Assembly (NCBI RefSeq): GCF_018446385.1
Contig: NC_055987.1
Coordinates: forward strand, 10,625,705 to 10,689,704
Direction: 5' to 3'
Source of the DNA: Zingiber officinale
Lineage: Eukaryota > Streptophyta > Magnoliopsida > Zingiberales > Zingiberaceae
DNA length: 64,000 bases
Positions 62,902-64,000 of the stretch are shown in pieces. Position 1 is the first letter of the stretch. Each line of letters begins with the position of its first letter. Both the position numbers and the translations under genes were made by a program. The notes below the pieces were generated by a model, which worked only from the letters and a program-made list of their open reading frames with translations, was not told where the DNA came from and searched no databases.

Positions 62902-63891
62902 ATGAATGGTGGTGAGGAAGGGAGAGGAGGAGGAAGAGGAGGGGAGGAGGAGATGGAGGAAGACGGGAGGGAGGCGATGGTGGTGGAGGTGAAGGAGGAG
63001 GAGAGGGCGAGTGAGAAGACGGTGCTGATGTGGGGTTATCTCCCAGGTGCGTCGCCTCAGAGATCGCCGCTGCTTCAACCGGTGGCCGTCCGAATGCCGG
63101 ACTCGCAAGCCGGAGACTGCTGGAAAGACGTCAGCGGCGGTGGATGCGGTTTCGCCTTGGTCATCTCAGGTATTGACACTTGTTCTACTTCTTTTTTTTT
63201 TCCTTTCTCTTCTGTCTCTTTTGGCACCTTCAGTGCCTTTCGTCTCTCCTATTAAAAAAGAGCGCTTTTGATTATGTGCTCTGGTTCGTTTTCTTTTCTT
63301 CAGCTTTGTCATTCATCTTGTTGGTCTCTTTCTTCAATCTAGTCCGACGTTGAGTGTGTTGAAGTGATTATGTAGTTTTTCTCGCAGTTTTTTTTCCTAT
63401 TCATTAAAAAAAAGAGTATCAGTTGTGTCTATAGCGTTACAAATAGCTTGTTTTTTGTGTGGTTAATATTGGATCTAATTTCTGGTGGCTGGAATTAAAA
63501 CTTCTAAAATACTGAGCGTAATTGAATTGTCAATGAAGGGCATTTTTTCAAGCTAAACAAAAGGCACAAATTAAGTCGTAGCATGTGAATGGCTAAGCAT
63601 GATAATGCCATAGTTAAATAATCAGTTCTCGTGAACCTTGATTTGTTCTGTTTCCTAGATTATGCATAGACATTTTTGTCGGAAGCAGATCCTGTTACAT
63701 ACTTGTAGTCTGACGAGGTAATATTTCTTAGGCATGTTATCTTTTCAGACGTCACTACTAGAGTTGAATGTTTACTGATTATTGACTCGAACAATGCTTG
63801 CTTCTTTTTTGCATCAGAGTTTGGCAAGCTTTTTACATGGGGTTCGACTGATGATATGGGGCAAAGTTATGTTACATCAGGAAAGCATGAG
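62902..63891 (+). CDS. RCC1-repeat protein, 5' part only (two exons)
   Basis: Exon 1 is 62902-63169 and exon 2 is 63818-63891, in frame, giving 114 residues. The donor after exon 2 is GAG then GTATTT, and the rest lies beyond the window. The ATG at 62902 is the first in frame. A Gly/Glu-rich N-terminus (GGEEGRGGGRGGEEEMEED) precedes the first RCC1 blade: TVLMWGYLPGASPQRSPLL, DCWKDVSGGGCGFALVIS, then FGKLFTWGSTDDMGQSYVTS. The WGYLPGA...SPLL wording resembles the plant RCC1 protein At3g55580 (TCF1 type, linked to cold response), an identification from memory. RCC1 proteins are seven-bladed propellers that act as exchange factors or chromatin binders; only the first blade or so is visible. Confidence 0.85.
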
Positions 63892-64000
63892 GTATTTAAT
63901 GTTATTTGAATGCTTTGAACCGCCATTCTCTCAGTTTTCTCTCTCTCATGAGGTATTTGTGTTATTTGAATGCTTTGAACCGCCATTCTCTCAGTTCTCT
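63886..64000 (+). repeat. 61 bp tandem duplication across the exon 2 splice donor
   Basis: CATGAGGTATTT at 63886 recurs at 63947. The downstream sequences GTTATTTGAATGCTTTGAAC and CGCCATTCTCTCAGTT are the same in both copies. The second copy runs to the window edge. It duplicates the last bases of exon 2 and the GT donor. Confidence 0.85.

Overview
The window is plant nuclear DNA. Its genes carry GT-AG introns, plant-specific protein families and a chloroplast-targeted RNase, and they sit among AT-rich spacers full of retrotransposons, MULEs, hAT, CACTA and Tourist-type elements. Codon use, the GC-rich first exons (two PP2C genes, the SDR, the DHHC gene) and the LTR types suggest a monocot, possibly Zingiberales. 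That placement is inference only.

Six host genes could be followed exon by exon, five of them complete. (1) 6559-8855, minus: a POLTERGEIST-like protein phosphatase 2C, 650 aa, with one GC-AG intron. (2) 13770-23323, minus: chloroplast/mitochondrial ribonuclease II (RNR1 type), 14 exons, 808 aa. (3) 24116-26512, minus: a DHHC protein S-acyltransferase, 7 exons, 281 aa. (4) 49168-50300, plus: a tropinone-reductase-like short-chain dehydrogenase, 5 exons, 269 aa. (5) 51136-52666, plus: a clade A (AHG3/PP2CA-type) PP2C of the abscisic acid core pathway, 4 exons, 419 aa, with ABRE-like and CE3-like sites upstream. (6) 62902 to beyond the window, plus: the first two exons of an RCC1-repeat protein. 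Apart from both phosphatases belonging to PP2C, the genes are not functionally linked; this is ordinary plant gene order broken up by transposons.

The left edge (1-6.3 kb) is a gypsy LTR inserted in a decayed copia element whose leader carries an ATCGAT-rich minisatellite. Between the first two genes lie a CACTA terminus and a cluster of tRNA-derived SINE-like units strung on one repeated 16-17 bp sequence. The 29.9-45.7 kb block is a nested structure. Arrays of a roughly 300 bp monomer face each other as a large inverted repeat, with a hAT element and a copia retrotransposon inserted in the right arm. The copia itself holds a non-autonomous gypsy element with internal tandem arrays. The 55.0-62.1 kb block is a MULE with long terminal inverted repeats, a decayed FAR1-type transposase on the minus strand and, facing it, a decayed GRF zinc-finger/coiled-coil gene on the plus strand. 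A solo LTR with a perfect 5 bp target duplication has landed inside it. Two related hAT miniature elements (28950-29544 and 52997-53434) have matching ends and 8 bp target duplications.

I found no CRISPR, rRNA or convincing tRNA. The most unusual items are the head-to-head 300 bp monomer arrays, the serial SINE cluster and the two-gene MULE.
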